Assembly: GCA_965199105.1 (NCBI GenBank)
Contig: CBDAQO010000002.1
Span: 2,852,001 to 2,916,000 of the forward strand
Direction: 5' to 3'
Origin: LMUY01 sp965199105
GTDB lineage: Bacteria > Pseudomonadota > Alphaproteobacteria > Acetobacterales > Acetobacteraceae
Length of the DNA: 64,000 nt
Positions 41,706 to 51,344 of this stretch are shown here, one piece after another. Position 1 is the first letter of the stretch; each line of letters opens with the position of its first letter. A program made the position numbers and the translations under genes. The notes under the pieces are model-generated. The model searched no databases. It was not told the DNA's origin and saw only the letters and a program-made list of their open reading frames with translations.

Positions 41706-43676
41706 ATGCTGCACCAGCGAAGAAGGCGAGTCCGCCGGGTCGCAAAGGCCCTGGGCCAGGCCGGCCTGGCGCTGTGGGACCGCATGGTCGCCGCCGACCC
41801 CGGCATGATGCGGCTGCTGCTGGCGGCGCGTGGCACCATGGCGGTGTTCCTGACCAGCTTCGCCACCATCGTCCCGATCACCCTGCTCGGCGGCTCCGTC
41901 CTCATTGCCGCGCAGGCCATCGTGTTCAGCATCATGGCCGGCTTCGTCATGCGCGAGCCCACCCGCCAGCAGCGCGAGCGGACCCTGGTTCTGCTCACGA
42001 TCCCGGTGGTGGGGGCGGCGATCGTGTGCACGCTGGTCGACCAGGCCGTCGCACTGGGAGACGGCTTCTTCCTCACTTTGGTGTTCGCCTGTTTCCTCCT
42101 GCAGGCCTACGGACCGCGCGCGATCAACCAGGGCTTCACGGCGGTGATCGCGTGCTACGTGGGGCTGCTGCTCCATTTGCCTGCGCGCACCCTGCCGCTG
42201 CAGTTGCTTGCCGTGGCTATCGCGGTTCCGGTGATCTGGTTCGCCTGCTTCGTGCTGCTGCCGATGCGTCCGGAGGCGCAACTCCGCCGCACCATCCAGG
42301 CGGTGCAGGGCCGTGCCGCCGCCGTGCTGGACGCAGCAGGGGCGCTGCGCCGCCGCCAGTCCGGCGCGCGACGGTTGCGTCGCACCCTGGCGCGGCTGAC
42401 CGAGGCAGCCCTGGCCGCGGACGACCAACTCGCCTTGCTCGACCCGGCGGGCAGCATCCAAACCCGCATGGCGCTGATGGACCTGGAACTGGCCGCCGCC
42501 CGGCTTGCGGCCCTGGCCAGTGAACTGGCCAGCGAACCCCTGGCGCAACAAGCGGTGCAGTTCGTGGTCAACCAGCGCCGCCTACGCCGCAGCCGCTGGT
42601 CCACGCGCGACTTGGCCCGGGCACCCGCCACCTCCGCCCGCTCACCGGTCGCCGCCGCGCTGGCCGAAATTACCCGCGCGGCCGCCGCACTGGGGCAAGC
42701 GCCGCCCAGCCTGCCGCTCCCGCCGCCGCCGCCCGCCGCCCCCGGCCCGCTGGCCTGGCGCATCGCCCTGCGCGTGACGTTGGCCTCGGCCATCGCGATG
42801 GCGGGGGGCATGGCGATCTCGCCGCAACGGTGGTTCTGGGCCGTGATCTCCACCTATGTCGTGTTCCTCAATACCCGCTCGCGCGGCGACACCGTGTTCC
42901 GCGGCCTGCAGCGGGTGAGCGGGACCATGCTGGGCCTGGTCGGTGGCCTGCTGTTCGCCGCCTTGCTGCAGGGGGACGTAGCGATTCAGGTCCTGCTGCT
43001 GGTCGTGGTCGTGTTCGGCATGTTCTACGCCGCCTTCATCTCCTACACCGCCAGCATCTTCTGCGTGACGGTCATGCTGGGGGAGCTCTACAGCCTGCTC
43101 GGCAGCAACGCGGACAGCGTGCTCCTGCTGCGGCTAGAGGAAACCGCGGTGGGTGCGGCGGCGGCCATCCTGGTGGCGGTGTTCGTGCTGCCGGTGCGCA
43201 CGCGCGACCAGGTCACCCGCTCGGGCGCCGCCGTGTTGGCCGCGCTGGCGGAGGTGGTGGGCGCGTGCCGGGCGCGCCTGGCCGGGGAAGCGGGCACGGC
43301 CGCCATCGTGGCGCTGCGCAAGGTAGACCGCCAGGTGGCCGACCTGCGCCTGGCGCTGCTACCGCTGGACATAGGGCGCCTCGCCTTGCGCCGGCCCGAC
43401 CTCGAGCGGCCAATCCCCGCCTTGCTGGAGTGCGTGCATTGGGCCCGGCTGCTGACGGTGGCCACCACCGAGCCCGACCCGGCGGCCGCCACCCGCGCCC
43501 ACGGCATCCAGCAGCGCTTGGCCGGCCTGGCCTCCGGTGACCGCGCCGAACTGGCCCCTCCGCCGCGCCCGCCCCAAACCGGCAAGCTCGCGCTCGCCAT
43601 GGACGGTTTGGAGCGCGCCACCGCCGCCCTCGCCGAACGGCTGACCATCAGCGACCTGCACGGTTTCACACTGTAG
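41706..43676 (+). CDS. FUSC-family inner-membrane exporter
   Basis: A 656-residue protein with the FUSC/AaeB layout: a first block of ~6 membrane helices (residues ~40-190), a long cytoplasmic helical region with a proline-rich linker, a second block of helices (~340-480, e.g. LLLVVVVFGMFYAAFISYT) and a C-terminal soluble tail. Related proteins export aromatic carboxylic acids. ATG 41706 is preferred; GTG codons upstream (41676, 41703) are possible and none has a strong ribosome site. Confidence 0.82.
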   Translation: MLHQRRRRVRRVAKALGQAGLALWDRMVAADPGMMRLLLAARGTMAVFLTSFATIVPITLLGGSVLIAAQAIVFSIMAGFVMREPTRQQRERTLVLLTIPVVGAAIVCTLVDQAVALGDGFFLTLVFACFLLQAYGPRAINQGFTAVIACYVGLLLHLPARTLPLQLLAVAIAVPVIWFACFVLLPMRPEAQLRRTIQAVQGRAAAVLDAAGALRRRQSGARRLRRTLARLTEAALAADDQLALLDPAGSIQTRMALMDLELAAARLAALASELASEPLAQQAVQFVVNQRRLRRSRWSTRDLARAPATSARSPVAAALAEITRAAAALGQAPPSLPLPPPPPAAPGPLAWRIALRVTLASAIAMAGGMAISPQRWFWAVISTYVVFLNTRSRGDTVFRGLQRVSGTMLGLVGGLLFAALLQGDVAIQVLLLVVVVFGMFYAAFISYTASIFCVTVMLGELYSLLGSNADSVLLLRLEETAVGAAAAILVAVFVLPVRTRDQVTRSGAAVLAALAEVVGACRARLAGEAGTAAIVALRKVDRQVADLRLALLPLDIGRLALRRPDLERPIPALLECVHWARLLTVATTEPDPAAATRAHGIQQRLAGLASGDRAELAPPPRPPQTGKLALAMDGLERATAALAERLTISDLHGFTL

Positions 43677-43693
43677 GCTAGGGTTGAGCTAGA

Positions 43694-44368
43694 TCACGCC
43701 GGGTCGCGCAATCGCTCCGCCACCTCGCTGGCGCCCATCAGCCGCCCGGTCGCCTCGTCCATGATGCTGACCCGGCCGGCGGCGATGTCATACAGCCAGC
43801 CATGCAGGTGCAGCCCGCCCACCGCAAGCTTGGCCGCCACCGAAGGATGCGTGCGCAGATGGCCCAACTGGGTGCGCAGGTTCTGCTCCACCAATGCCGC
43901 CACCGCCGCCTCGCCCTCGAGCTCGGGGTGCAGCATCTGCACCACGCTGCGGGCGGCAGCGGCGTTGCGCAGCCAGCTTGCCACCGTCGGCATGTGGTTC
44001 AGCGTGTCCCCCTCCGGCTGCGCCAGCGCCTTCATCGCGCCGCAACCGGTGTGGCCGCAGACGACGATGTGGGACACGCCGAGCGCCAGCACCGCAAACT
44101 CGATCACAGCCGAAACGCCGCCCAGCATCTCGCCATAGGCCGGCACGATGTTGCCGATGTTGCGGCACACGAACAGCTCGCCGGGCTGCGTCTGGGTGAT
44201 GAGTTCCGGCACCACCCGGCTGTCGGCGCAGGCGATGAACAGCGTGTGCGGCGCCTGGCCCTGCGCCAAGCGGGCGAAATCGGCCTGCTGGTTGGGGAAC
44301 ACGTCGCGCTCGAACCGCATGACGCCGTCGAGCAGTTGGGCCATCGGGTCGGCAGGTTCGCGGCTCAT
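43694..44368 (-). CDS. Beta-class carbonic anhydrase
   Basis: A 224-residue enzyme interconverting CO2 and bicarbonate. Zinc ligands are in CADSRV (Cys, with the Asp-Arg dyad) and CGHTGCGAMKAL (His and Cys). NIGNIVPAYGEMLGGVSAVIEFAVLALG is typical. Start is taken at ATG 44368 (MSREPADPMAQLL); further Met codons are possible on either side. It follows gpmI by 46 bases on the same strand. Confidence 0.95.
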   Translation of the reverse strand: MSREPADPMAQLLDGVMRFERDVFPNQQADFARLAQGQAPHTLFIACADSRVVPELITQTQPGELFVCRNIGNIVPAYGEMLGGVSAVIEFAVLALGVSHIVVCGHTGCGAMKALAQPEGDTLNHMPTVASWLRNAAAARSVVQMLHPELEGEAAVAALVEQNLRTQLGHLRTHPSVAAKLAVGGLHLHGWLYDIAAGRVSIMDEATGRLMGASEVAERLRDPA

Positions 44369-44414
44369 GCCAGGTAGCCTGCCGTGATGCGACACCGCGG
44401 TCCAGTGCCGTCGG

Positions 44415-45926
44415 TCAGCGCAGCAGCGATAGCCCGGTCATCTCCGGCGGTTGCGGCAGGCCCAGCAGCGCCAGCAGGGTGGGCGCCAGGTCTGCCAGTC
44501 GGCCATCCGCCAGCCCCACGCCGGGCCGGCCGGCCAGCAGGACGGGGACGGGGTTGGTGGTGTGGGCGGTGTGCGGCTCCCCCGTCGCCGCGTCGCGCAT
44601 CAGCTCGGCGTTGCCGTGGTCCGCGGTGACCAACAGGGCGCCGCCCTGGGTGGCGATGGCGTCCGCGATGGCCCCCAAACCGGCGTCTACCGCTTCGGCC
44701 GCGGCGATGGCGGCGGGCAGGCTGCCGGTGTGGCCCACCATGTCGGTGTTGGCGAAATTGAGCACCAGCAGGTCGAACTCGCCGCCCGCGATGGCGCCCA
44801 CCGCACGCCGGGTCAGCTCCGGCGCGCTCATCTCCGGCTGCAGGTCGTAGGTCGCGACCTTGGGGGAGGGCACCATGATGCGCTCCTCGCCCGCGAACGG
44901 CTGCTCTCGGCCGCCGTTCAGGAAGTAAGTCACGTGCGGGTATTTCTCGGTCTCCGCCAGCCGCATCTGCCGCAGCCCGGCGCGGCTGACGGTCTCGCCC
45001 AGCAGGGCCGCCATCGAGTTCGGGGCGAACACCGCCTGCATCAGCGGGGCCAGGTCGTCGCTGTAGCGGGTCATCCCGACGGCGGCGGCGAAATGCGGCG
45101 TCGTGCGGGGGAAGCCGGTGAACGCCGGGTCCAGCAGCGCCATCAGCAGCTCGCGGATGCGGTCGGCGCGGAAGTTGAAGGACAGCAGGGCGTCCCCATC
45201 CGCCATTCCGCCGTAGCCGGCGATGGACGCGGGCGAAATGAACTCGTCCGTGGTGCCCGCCGCATAGGCCGCCGCAATCGCCGCGCCGGCGTTGGGGAAG
45301 TGGGCGCCCTCGCCGTGGGCCAGCCCGCCGAACGCCTGCGCCACGCGCTCCCACCGGTTGTCCCGGTCGAGCGCGAAGTACCGGCCGCACACCGTGGCAA
45401 TGGTGGCCCCGGGCGGCAGCGCGGCTTCCAGCGTGGCGACGTACTCCGCAGCCGAGCGCGGCGGCGTGTCCCGCCCGTCGGTGAAGGCGTGGACGCGTAC
45501 CGGGACGCCCGCCGCCGCCACAATCCGCGCCAGCGCCGCCGCGTGGTCCTGGTGCGCATGCACGCCGCCGGGGGAGACCAGGCCGAGCAGGTGGCACGCC
45601 CCACCGCTCTGCCGCAGCGCCGCGATCAGGCCCTGCAGCGCCGGGTTGGCGGCCAGGCTGCCGTCCTGGATGGCGCGCCCGATCCGCGGCAGCTCCTGCA
45701 TCACCACCCGCCCGGCGCCGATGTTGAGGTGGCCCACCTCCGAATTGCCCATCTGGCCCTCGGGCAGGCCGACATCCTCGCCCGAGGTGCGCAGGAACGC
45801 GTGCGGCCCGGCGGCCCAGAGCCGGTCGAAATGCGGCGTGCGCGCCTGGCGGATGGCGTTGTCCGTGCGCTCCTCGCGCCAGCCCCAACCATCGAGGATG
45901 ACGAGCATGGTGGGACGGCTGGGCAT
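44415..45926 (-). CDS. gpmI: 2,3-bisphosphoglycerate-independent phosphoglycerate mutase
   Basis: A 503-residue Mn-dependent glycolytic enzyme from ATG 45926 (GGAGGAG seven bases upstream). MLVILDGWGW carries the first metal ligand, MGNSEVGHLNIGAG the phospho-Ser, VHAFTDGRDTPP a substrate loop, and NFANTDMVGHTG plus VTADHGNAE the second metal site. It lies 64 bases after rlmH. Confidence 0.97.
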   Translation of the reverse strand: MPSRPTMLVILDGWGWREERTDNAIRQARTPHFDRLWAAGPHAFLRTSGEDVGLPEGQMGNSEVGHLNIGAGRVVMQELPRIGRAIQDGSLAANPALQGLIAALRQSGGACHLLGLVSPGGVHAHQDHAAALARIVAAAGVPVRVHAFTDGRDTPPRSAAEYVATLEAALPPGATIATVCGRYFALDRDNRWERVAQAFGGLAHGEGAHFPNAGAAIAAAYAAGTTDEFISPASIAGYGGMADGDALLSFNFRADRIRELLMALLDPAFTGFPRTTPHFAAAVGMTRYSDDLAPLMQAVFAPNSMAALLGETVSRAGLRQMRLAETEKYPHVTYFLNGGREQPFAGEERIMVPSPKVATYDLQPEMSAPELTRRAVGAIAGGEFDLLVLNFANTDMVGHTGSLPAAIAAAEAVDAGLGAIADAIATQGGALLVTADHGNAELMRDAATGEPHTAHTTNPVPVLLAGRPGVGLADGRLADLAPTLLALLGLPQPPEMTGLSLLR

Positions 45927-45990
45927 CGCGGGCTCCTCCATGGCGCCGCCGTTGATGCCGGATCGGGCGCGGAAAGACCAGAGCGGCCTG

Positions 45991-46497
45991 TTACGCGCCG
46001 GGTCGGCCCGCCCGGTGGTAGGGGTGGCCGGTGGCGATGCATTGGGCGCGGTAGAGCTGCTCGGCCAGCATCGGGCGCACCAGCAGATGCGGCCAGGTGA
46101 GCGCGCCCAGCGAGAGCGCCGCGTCCGCCCGCGCCAGCACGGCCGTATCGAGCCCTTCCGCGCCGCCGACCAGGAAACACACTGCCCGGGAGGCGCCACG
46201 CCAGCGCTCCAGCAGGCCCGCCAGGCCGGCGCTATCCGGCGCCATCCCGCCGCTGTCCAGCGCCACCACCCAGGCCGGCGTGGGCAGCGCCGAGAGCAGC
46301 GCCGCCGCCTCGCGACGCTTGCACTCGGCCGGCGCACCGGGCCCCTCGGCCACCTCCGTCACCTCCAGCGGCGGCCGCAGCCGGGCGTTGTAGCGCGCGA
46401 ACAACTCCGCCTCGGCCCCGCGCAGCTTGCCCACCGCAATCAGCCGCACCTGGCTTGCGCCGGCCACCGGAATGGCGACAGAACCAGTCGGACCCAT
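45991..46497 (-). CDS. rlmH: 23S rRNA (pseudouridine1915-N3)-methyltransferase RlmH
   Basis: A SPOUT methyltransferase acting on 70S ribosomes. CFLVGGAEGLDTAVL and LSLGALTWPHLLVRPMLAEQ form the trefoil-knot SAM site; AQCIATGHPYHRAG is the conserved C-terminus. ATG 46497 gives 168 residues; a GTG at 46449 (VRLIAVGKL) gives the more usual ~152 and may be the real start. Confidence 0.95.
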   Translation of the reverse strand: MGPTGSVAIPVAGASQVRLIAVGKLRGAEAELFARYNARLRPPLEVTEVAEGPGAPAECKRREAAALLSALPTPAWVVALDSGGMAPDSAGLAGLLERWRGASRAVCFLVGGAEGLDTAVLARADAALSLGALTWPHLLVRPMLAEQLYRAQCIATGHPYHRAGRPGA

Positions 46498-46511
46498 GGA
46501 GGAGCCGCCCG

Positions 46512-47012
46512 TTGATCCGTCGCATCCTGTTGTTCTGTGCCGCGGGCTGTCTGGCCGCCGCCGCCCCCTTGCCGACCGGCCCGGTGGCGCTGACCACGCA
46601 GCCCGGCTCCCCGCTCGAAGCCACCGCCCGCCAGGTGGCCAGCGCCGACCTCGCCGATGGCGGGCCCGGCGCGCTGCTGCTGCTTGGCAGTCAAGCGCTC
46701 GGCAACGCCGAAACCGGCCCGGCCCTGTTCGTCCAGGTCCAGTCGGAGCGGGCGTGCGGCTCCGCGGGCTGCTCCACCTCGGTCTACCTGCCCACGCGGC
46801 GAGGCTGGCACAAGGTGATGGACGCGGTGAGCGGCGGCATCATCGTGGCGCCGGCGTTGCATCGCGGCATGCACGACCTGGTGGTGAACAAGTCCGACCG
46901 CTGGGTCTGGAACGGCCAGACCTATGCCGACACGCTGCCCGCGCCGCAGGTGGACCTGCGGCCGCGTCACCCGCGCGCGCCTACCAAAACTCCGTCCCCG
47001 GCGCGCCCTTGA
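46512..47012 (+). CDS. Secreted protein of unknown function
   Basis: A 166-residue protein; the start is a TTG at 46512 with a perfect GGAGGAG seven bases upstream, divergent from rlmH. IRRILLFCAAGCLAAAAPLP is a signal peptide, possibly a lipoprotein signal through its Cys. The mature part has a CGSAGCSTSVYLP segment (likely disulfide) and DRWVWNGQTY near the end. It is unrecognised. Its last 32 bases overlap the DUF427 gene tail-to-tail. Confidence 0.65.
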   Translation: MIRRILLFCAAGCLAAAAPLPTGPVALTTQPGSPLEATARQVASADLADGGPGALLLLGSQALGNAETGPALFVQVQSERACGSAGCSTSVYLPTRRGWHKVMDAVSGGIIVAPALHRGMHDLVVNKSDRWVWNGQTYADTLPAPQVDLRPRHPRAPTKTPSPARP

Positions 47013-47457
47013 ACGGGCCGACCAGGTTGGACGTGACCCAGCCGCCATAGAAGCCGCCGGGCTGCGGCTGGGCGCGCTCCTCGCCGACGAAGCACGCGTC
47101 CATCGGCGCGCAATAGACCGCGACGTGGTCGGCCAACGCCGCGAACGCCGGCGTGGGCTCGGGGTAGCTCCACCCGGCATCCGGCGCGACCGCCCCGCCG
47201 CCGCACACCGTCCAATAGCGGGCGGCGCCTTTCCACTCGCACAGGGAGCGGCGCGGTGAGCCCGGCACCAGCGCGCCGGCCAGAAAGGCGGCCATCGGCA
47301 GGTAGTAGGTCGGCGCGTGCGTCGTCTCCAGCACGCGAAGCGCTGCGGTGGTGTCGGCGATGGTCTGCCCACCGAGCACGATGCGTATCCGCAAGCTGGC
47401 TAGCTCGAGACGCGGCGGGCGAGGGTAGTCGGCCACGCGCTCCTGGATCGGCATCAT
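46981..47457 (-). CDS. DUF427-family protein
   Basis: A 158-residue protein with the DUF427 fold pattern: RIRIVLGGQTIADTTAALRV, ETTHAPTYYLP, CEWKGAARYW and YPEPTPAFAALADHVAVYC. The family is widespread and its function is unknown to me. Start ATG 47457 overlaps the psd stop (ATGA), so it is translated with psd, in the place where pssA is often found. Confidence 0.88.
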   Translation of the reverse strand: MMPIQERVADYPRPPRLELASLRIRIVLGGQTIADTTAALRVLETTHAPTYYLPMAAFLAGALVPGSPRRSLCEWKGAARYWTVCGGGAVAPDAGWSYPEPTPAFAALADHVAVYCAPMDACFVGEERAQPQPGGFYGGWVTSNLVGPFKGAPGTEFW

Positions 47458-48122
47458 GCCAGCTCCGCGATCACGGTCTCGCCGCCGACCATGGTCTGGC
47501 CCTCCGTCACCAAGGGAACCACGCCGGGCGGCAAATACAGGTCGGTGCGGCTGCCGAACCGGATCAGCCCAAAGCGCGCGCCGCCCTGCACCAGGTCGCC
47601 CTCCTTCACGAAGCATAGGATGCGCCGCGCGATCAGCCCGGCGATCTGCACCACCGCCATGTCCTGCCCGTCCGGCAGCCGCAGGGCCAAGGCGTTGCGC
47701 TCGTTCTTCTCGCTCGCCTTGTCCAGGCTGGCACTGACGAAGGCGCCCGGGCGATAGGCGATGCGGGTCACGGTCCCGCTCGCCGGCGCGCGGTTGACGT
47801 GGACGTTCAGCACCGAGAGGAAGATTGCCACCCGCCAGCGCGGCGCCGCCCCCAGCCCCAGCTCGGACGGCGGCACCGCCAGCGCGACCGACACCACGCG
47901 GCCGTCCGCCGGTGCCACCACGGCGCCGAGCCGCAAGGGCGGGATGCGGTCGGGGTCGCGGAAGAAATACAGGCAGAACAGGGTGAGCAAGGCCGCCGGC
48001 CAGAACAGCCACTTGGTCAGCACCAGTCCGGCGAGGGCCAGCACGAGGGCGCCGCCGATGAACGGCCAACCGGCGCGGTGCGGCGGGGCAAAGGCGGCCC
48101 GCAGGGTTTGCGCGAGCGTCAT
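47454..48122 (-). CDS. psd: Phosphatidylserine decarboxylase proenzyme (short type)
   Basis: A 222-residue pyruvoyl enzyme making phosphatidylethanolamine. Two N-terminal membrane helices (residues ~18-52) are followed by LYFFRDPDRIPP, VAPADGRVV, LNVHVNRAPASGTV and the self-cleavage Gly-Ser in LIRFGSRTDLYLP, which yields the pyruvoyl group. The short length is usual for this archaeal/alphaproteobacterial type. Confidence 0.95.
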   Translation of the reverse strand: MTLAQTLRAAFAPPHRAGWPFIGGALVLALAGLVLTKWLFWPAALLTLFCLYFFRDPDRIPPLRLGAVVAPADGRVVSVALAVPPSELGLGAAPRWRVAIFLSVLNVHVNRAPASGTVTRIAYRPGAFVSASLDKASEKNERNALALRLPDGQDMAVVQIAGLIARRILCFVKEGDLVQGGARFGLIRFGSRTDLYLPPGVVPLVTEGQTMVGGETVIAELA

Positions 48123-48201
48123 GGGATGGTTCTAATCACGGCCAAGGGTATGGGGTTCCACCGCAAAGCCAGCAAGCACGGGTAGGCCCGAGCGAGCCGG
48201 T

Positions 48202-49224
48202 CTATTCCCGATTTTCGTGTTCGACCGCGGGGACGGCGAACACCTGGCCCGGGTAAATCCGCTGCACGTCGCGAATTTGCTCGCGATTGGCGGCGTAGAT
48301 CACCGTGTAGCGCAGCCCGGTGCCGTAGACCCGGCGCGCCAGCCGCCACAGATTTTGCCCCGGCTGCACCACCACCTGGCCGGGGCGCACCTGCGCCAGC
48401 GCTAGCGTTTCGCGCTCGAACGGTACCTCCACCCGGCTCGCCACCTTGCCCCGCGCGCCCACTTGGTCGACCCGCAGCCGGTGCAGGCCCGGCGCCACCG
48501 GCTGGTCCGGCGACAGCGTCCAGCGCCCGCTGGCATCGGCCGCCGCGTCGCCGCTGCGCTGGTTGTCGACGTAGACCCGCACCGTCCCGCCGGGCGCGGC
48601 CGTTCCGCTGAAGCGGATGGCGCCGTTGTCGTCGTAATCCACCGTGGCGAGGCCGAGCTTGGCCGCCGACGCGCCTGGCAATGGGGCTTGCGACGGGGCC
48701 TGCAGTAGCCGGGACGGCGCGGCGGGAGTCGACAGCACGGCCAGGCCCGGCGCGCTGGAGGGGCCGTTCGGCGGCGCGGGCGCGGGGACCACGATCAGCG
48801 CGGTGGTCTCGGCGGTGCGGACCTGGCCGGCCGGGTTGCGCGCGCTCAGCGTCAGCTCACCGCTGCCGGGCTCGAGCGGGTGCAGCGGCACCGCAACCCA
48901 GCCGCCGCGGTCGTCCGCCTGCACCTGCGCCACTACGCTGTCGCCGCGCTTGATGGTGACGGTCGAGCCCGGTTCCGCCTGGCCCGCCACCACCAGCCCG
49001 CCATCGGGCGCCACGCGGACGATGTCGAACGTGGGCGCGCCGGGTTCGGCCGGCTGGGCGGGCGCGGCGGCCTGGGGTGCGGCGATGGCCGGGCTGGGCG
49101 CGGTCGACGGTTGCGCGGGCCGCTCGTGCCACACCCGCCAGCCCACCGCGGCGCAGGCGCACAGCACGATGAGCAAGGACGCGGCACGAAGCCGGGCGCG
49201 CGTGGCTGATAGCGGAAGGTCCAT
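48202..49224 (-). CDS. LysM-domain envelope protein
   Basis: A 340-residue protein with an N-terminal membrane anchor (ASLLIVLCACAAVGWRVW, residues ~15-32), a Pro/Ala linker, two bacterial Ig-like beta domains (about 65-150 and 190-275; e.g. GQAEPGSTVTIKRGD and GTAAPGGTVRVYVDN) and a C-terminal LysM domain (VQPGQNLWRLARRVYG...IYPGQVFAVP). It should tether to peptidoglycan in the periplasm. Alone on its strand between psd and a divergent cytochrome gene. Confidence 0.85.
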   Translation of the reverse strand: MDLPLSATRARLRAASLLIVLCACAAVGWRVWHERPAQPSTAPSPAIAAPQAAAPAQPAEPGAPTFDIVRVAPDGGLVVAGQAEPGSTVTIKRGDSVVAQVQADDRGGWVAVPLHPLEPGSGELTLSARNPAGQVRTAETTALIVVPAPAPPNGPSSAPGLAVLSTPAAPSRLLQAPSQAPLPGASAAKLGLATVDYDDNGAIRFSGTAAPGGTVRVYVDNQRSGDAAADASGRWTLSPDQPVAPGLHRLRVDQVGARGKVASRVEVPFERETLALAQVRPGQVVVQPGQNLWRLARRVYGTGLRYTVIYAANREQIRDVQRIYPGQVFAVPAVEHENRE

Positions 49225-49348
49225 GCCGGAAAGGTAATGTTGCGACCTCGGTCATGCAATGTTGATGAAGCGTTCACGGCAATACGCACCCTGGCTTGCT
49301 GCCCGAAGCCCGGGCACACTGCCGGCCGGATTGGGGGCGGAACCGAGG

Positions 49349-50041
49349 ATGAGTGGTGTGAGGCGGCCGCGTGCGCGGCAGACGGTGTTGCGGCTCTCGA
49401 TGCGGGTCTGGGACGCGCCGACCCGGCTGTTCCATTGGGCGATCGTGATCCTGGTGGCCGTGAGCTACGTCTCGATCCAGTTGAACCGCATCGAGCTGCA
49501 TTTCCTGTCCGGCTACACCATGCTGGCGCTGCTGCTGTTCCGCCTGATGTGGGGCTTCATCGGCAGCGAGACCTCGCGCTTCAGCCAGTTCCTGCGCAAT
49601 CCGGTGGAGGGCTTCCGCCACCTGGGCCAGTTCGGCCGGCGCGAGCCCGACGACCAGGTGGGGCACAACGCGGCCGGCGGCTGGATGGTGTTGGTGCTGC
49701 TCGGCGTGCTGGCGGTGCAGGTTGGCACCGGGTTGTTCAGCAACGACGACATCGCCTCCGAAGGGCCATTGCGCCACTTCGTCAGCAAGGCCACCAGCGA
49801 CCGGATCACCGCCTTCCATGCCTTCAACTTCAACCTAATCCTGGCCGCCATCGGGCTGCATGTGCTGGCGATCATCTGTTACGCCGTGTTCAAGCGGCAC
49901 AATCTGCTGTGGCCGATGATCACCGGGCGCAAGCGCCTGCCGGGTGCGACGCGGCAGCCCCGCATGGCCTCGCCGCTGCTGGCCGCGCTCCTGCTCGCCT
50001 TGGCTGGCTGCATCGTCTGGGTGGTCGCCACCCGCGTGTGA
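49349..50041 (+). CDS. Cytochrome b561-family diheme membrane protein
   Basis: A 230-residue cytochrome b with four or five membrane helices. Heme histidines are seen in DAPTRLFHWAIV (helix 1), LHFLSGYTML (helix 2) and the AIGLHVLAIICY helix with HAFNF before it. It probably passes electrons between quinone and a periplasmic partner; no cytochrome c gene adjoins it. ATG 49349 with CCGAGG upstream is preferred to an earlier ATG at 49259. Confidence 0.87.
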   Translation: MSGVRRPRARQTVLRLSMRVWDAPTRLFHWAIVILVAVSYVSIQLNRIELHFLSGYTMLALLLFRLMWGFIGSETSRFSQFLRNPVEGFRHLGQFGRREPDDQVGHNAAGGWMVLVLLGVLAVQVGTGLFSNDDIASEGPLRHFVSKATSDRITAFHAFNFNLILAAIGLHVLAIICYAVFKRHNLLWPMITGRKRLPGATRQPRMASPLLAALLLALAGCIVWVVATRV

Positions 50042-50078
50042 CACGAACCCGGCGCCGGGCCGCTGAGCCGGGCGGGCG

Positions 50079-51344
50079 CTATGGCCGCAACTCCTCCGCC
50101 GGGGTTTGGTAGAACGCGATCGCCGCCTCGGCGCCGGACAGGATTTCGATCAGCCGGCACCCCCTCGCCACACTGATGGTGCCGATCGAGAAGGCGTGGC
50201 GCACGGCGTCCGAACTCCGGCGCAGGGCCAAATCGTAGCTGGCGGAGTCGCTGAACTGCCGGGCGTTGTTCTCCAAGGCGCGCAACTCGCGGGCGCTCGC
50301 CTCCAAGCGCCGCTGGTCCTCCGCCGACACCATCTCCGTCATCGCCGCGAGCGGCTCGGTCACCTGCTCCCTGATGCCTCGGGCAAAGCAGTCCCGGCTC
50401 GAATGGTCCAGCTTGTCCCGCAGCACGCGGATACGCACGCGATGCATGGTCGCCGAGGGATCGCTCTCGAGCGCAAGCAGCAGTTTGGCGACGAATTTCA
50501 CCTGCTCGCTGGCGTCGCGAATGGTGCCGTTGGCCATCGCGCGCACGAAGTTGGTGTCGTTCTCGAGGTAGTTCAGGCACTGGTTGACGCCCTGGCTCAT
50601 CGCCTTGCTCAGGGCCACGTTCTCGGCGCTGTCCCGCGCCGCCGAGATGCAGCGGCGCAGGTGCACGCTGGCTTGCGGCGCGTGCAGCAGGACGAGCTGG
50701 GTGACCATCGCGGCCGCTTCCGCTGGCTCCTGCGCCAACCCGGCGACGATGCGGCCGACCAGCTCCGCATCCGCCTCGGTCTGCCCGGTCAGGGCGTTGC
50801 GCATCAGGCGGTAGATCGGCGGGCCACGCCGCAGTACTGCCGCCACGGGCCGGGCGAGCGCGCCGAACACTGCGTCCGGCAGGCCGGTTTCGGCCCATTC
50901 GCGCGGGACCTGCGCCTGCGCCAGGATGTCCCCGGCGCGAGGCCATAGCACGCCGCCCACTTCCTCGATCGTGTCCACGGCGTCGCTGCTGCAGTCCTTG
51001 ATCATGGCGTTGACCAAGGCGAGCATCGGGCCGAGTTGGGCGGTGACCGCGGCGGTGAACGGCGTGAGCGCGGTCCGCGGCACCCGCAAGCTGCCGGGCC
51101 GCCAAACCGCCGGGTTCACGATCAGCGGATCGAGCGGGGTGAACAGCAGCCGCGAGAGCCGCAGCGGGCGCGATGGCCGCAGCGTCGCCAGCCGGTCGCG
51201 CAGCGAGTCGAGCAGCGTGCGGTTGATCTCGCCGCTGCCAACCCGGTCGACATAGGCGATGATCTTGCCGATCTTTTCGTCGTCGACACCACCCAGCTCG
51301 CGCCGCAGCGCCTGGGCCACCTGCAGCTTCGTGCTCGCTAGCAT
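50079..51344 (-). CDS. Uncharacterised protein, downstream partner
   Basis: A 421-residue protein I do not recognise. It appears largely helical, with no signal peptide or clear membrane helix. Notable stretches are FTPLDPLIVNPAVWRPGSLRVPRT near residue 70 and SKAMSQGVNQCLNYLENDTNFVRAM near 255. Start ATG 51344 overlaps the end of the gene before it by seven bases, so the two are made together. Normal GC-rich codon use suggests a resident gene. Confidence 0.7.
   Translation of the reverse strand: MLASTKLQVAQALRRELGGVDDEKIGKIIAYVDRVGSGEINRTLLDSLRDRLATLRPSRPLRLSRLLFTPLDPLIVNPAVWRPGSLRVPRTALTPFTAAVTAQLGPMLALVNAMIKDCSSDAVDTIEEVGGVLWPRAGDILAQAQVPREWAETGLPDAVFGALARPVAAVLRRGPPIYRLMRNALTGQTEADAELVGRIVAGLAQEPAEAAAMVTQLVLLHAPQASVHLRRCISAARDSAENVALSKAMSQGVNQCLNYLENDTNFVRAMANGTIRDASEQVKFVAKLLLALESDPSATMHRVRIRVLRDKLDHSSRDCFARGIREQVTEPLAAMTEMVSAEDQRRLEASARELRALENNARQFSDSASYDLALRRSSDAVRHAFSIGTISVARGCRLIEILSGAEAAIAFYQTPAEELRP

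Noticed and set aside
44451..46100. A 549-codon plus-strand frame opposite gpmI
   Set aside because: His/Arg/Gly-rich shadow of gpmI with no motifs.
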